Assembly (NCBI GenBank): GCA_023459675.1
Contig: JAEWTC010000106.1
Location: 1-7,881, forward strand
Length of the DNA: 7,881 nucleotides
Direction: 5' to 3'
DNA from: Bacillota bacterium
GTDB lineage: Bacteria; Bacillota; Clostridia; Christensenellales; Aristaeellaceae
The number at the start of each line of letters is the position of its first letter. Position 1 is the first letter of the stretch. Positions 7,836 to 7,881 of this stretch are shown piece by piece. The position numbers and the translations under genes were made by a program. Under the pieces are notes generated by a model that saw only the letters and a program-made list of their open reading frames with translations, was not told where the DNA came from and ran no database searches.

Positions 7836-7881
7836 AAACATAAGAGTTTGATCCTGGCTCAGGACGAACGCTGGCGGCGTG
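7836..7881 (+). rRNA. rrs: 16S ribosomal RNA, 5' end (partial)
   Basis: AGAGTTTGATCCTGGCTCAG at 7843-7862 is the universal 5' segment of bacterial 16S rRNA (E. coli positions 8-27). It is followed by GACGAACGCTGGCGGCGTG, the form found in Bacillota and Actinomycetota. By alignment to E. coli numbering the mature 5' end is near 7836. The gene runs off the right edge of the window. Confidence 0.98.

Overview
The window looks like a piece of a G+C-rich Bacillota (Firmicutes, probably clostridial) chromosome. The support is a DUF896/YnzC-family gene, Shine-Dalgarno sites of the GGAGG type, tightly packed genes with ATGA-type overlaps, and the first 46 bases of a 16S rRNA whose start is typical of Bacillota (and also of Actinomycetota). 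No mobile element, CRISPR array, tRNA or phage gene was seen. Coding DNA is G+C-rich throughout; the only strongly A+T-rich stretch is the rRNA promoter region at about 7640-7710.

Left block (1-2492, plus strand): three RNA-modification genes run head to tail with overlapping stops and starts. They are a class I SAM-dependent methyltransferase (5' end outside the window), a short RluA-type pseudouridine synthase, and tRNA-guanine transglycosylase (tgt). A 100-base gap with a G+C-rich hairpin separates them from a creatininase-family amidohydrolase (2593-3399). A minus-strand Eis-like GNAT acetyltransferase (3466-4647) converges on it. The 66-base gap between these two holds a hairpin followed by TTTT in the minus direction.

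Right block (4791-7615, plus strand): a probable small operon starts after a 143-base divergent gap. Its first gene is an exported or membrane-anchored M1-peptidase-like protein in which almost every catalytic position is replaced, so it is probably a pseudoenzyme. It is followed by a fused GT2 glycosyltransferase plus GtrA membrane domain, and then by a 70-residue DUF896 protein. The first two suggest work at the cell envelope; their joint role is inferred.

Right end (7616-7881): an rRNA operon starts here. It has a near-consensus promoter (TTGACA, 17-base spacer, TATTCT) behind an A+T-rich upstream element, a leader of about 120 nt, and the 16S 5' end. The first bases of the predicted transcript can pair over 13 bp with the bases just before the 16S start, closing the whole leader into one stem-loop.

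The observations most worth following are the degenerate M1 peptidase-like gene coupled to the GT2-GtrA fusion, and the self-closing rRNA leader. No clearly new multi-gene system (defence, mobile or biosynthetic) can be supported from this sequence.
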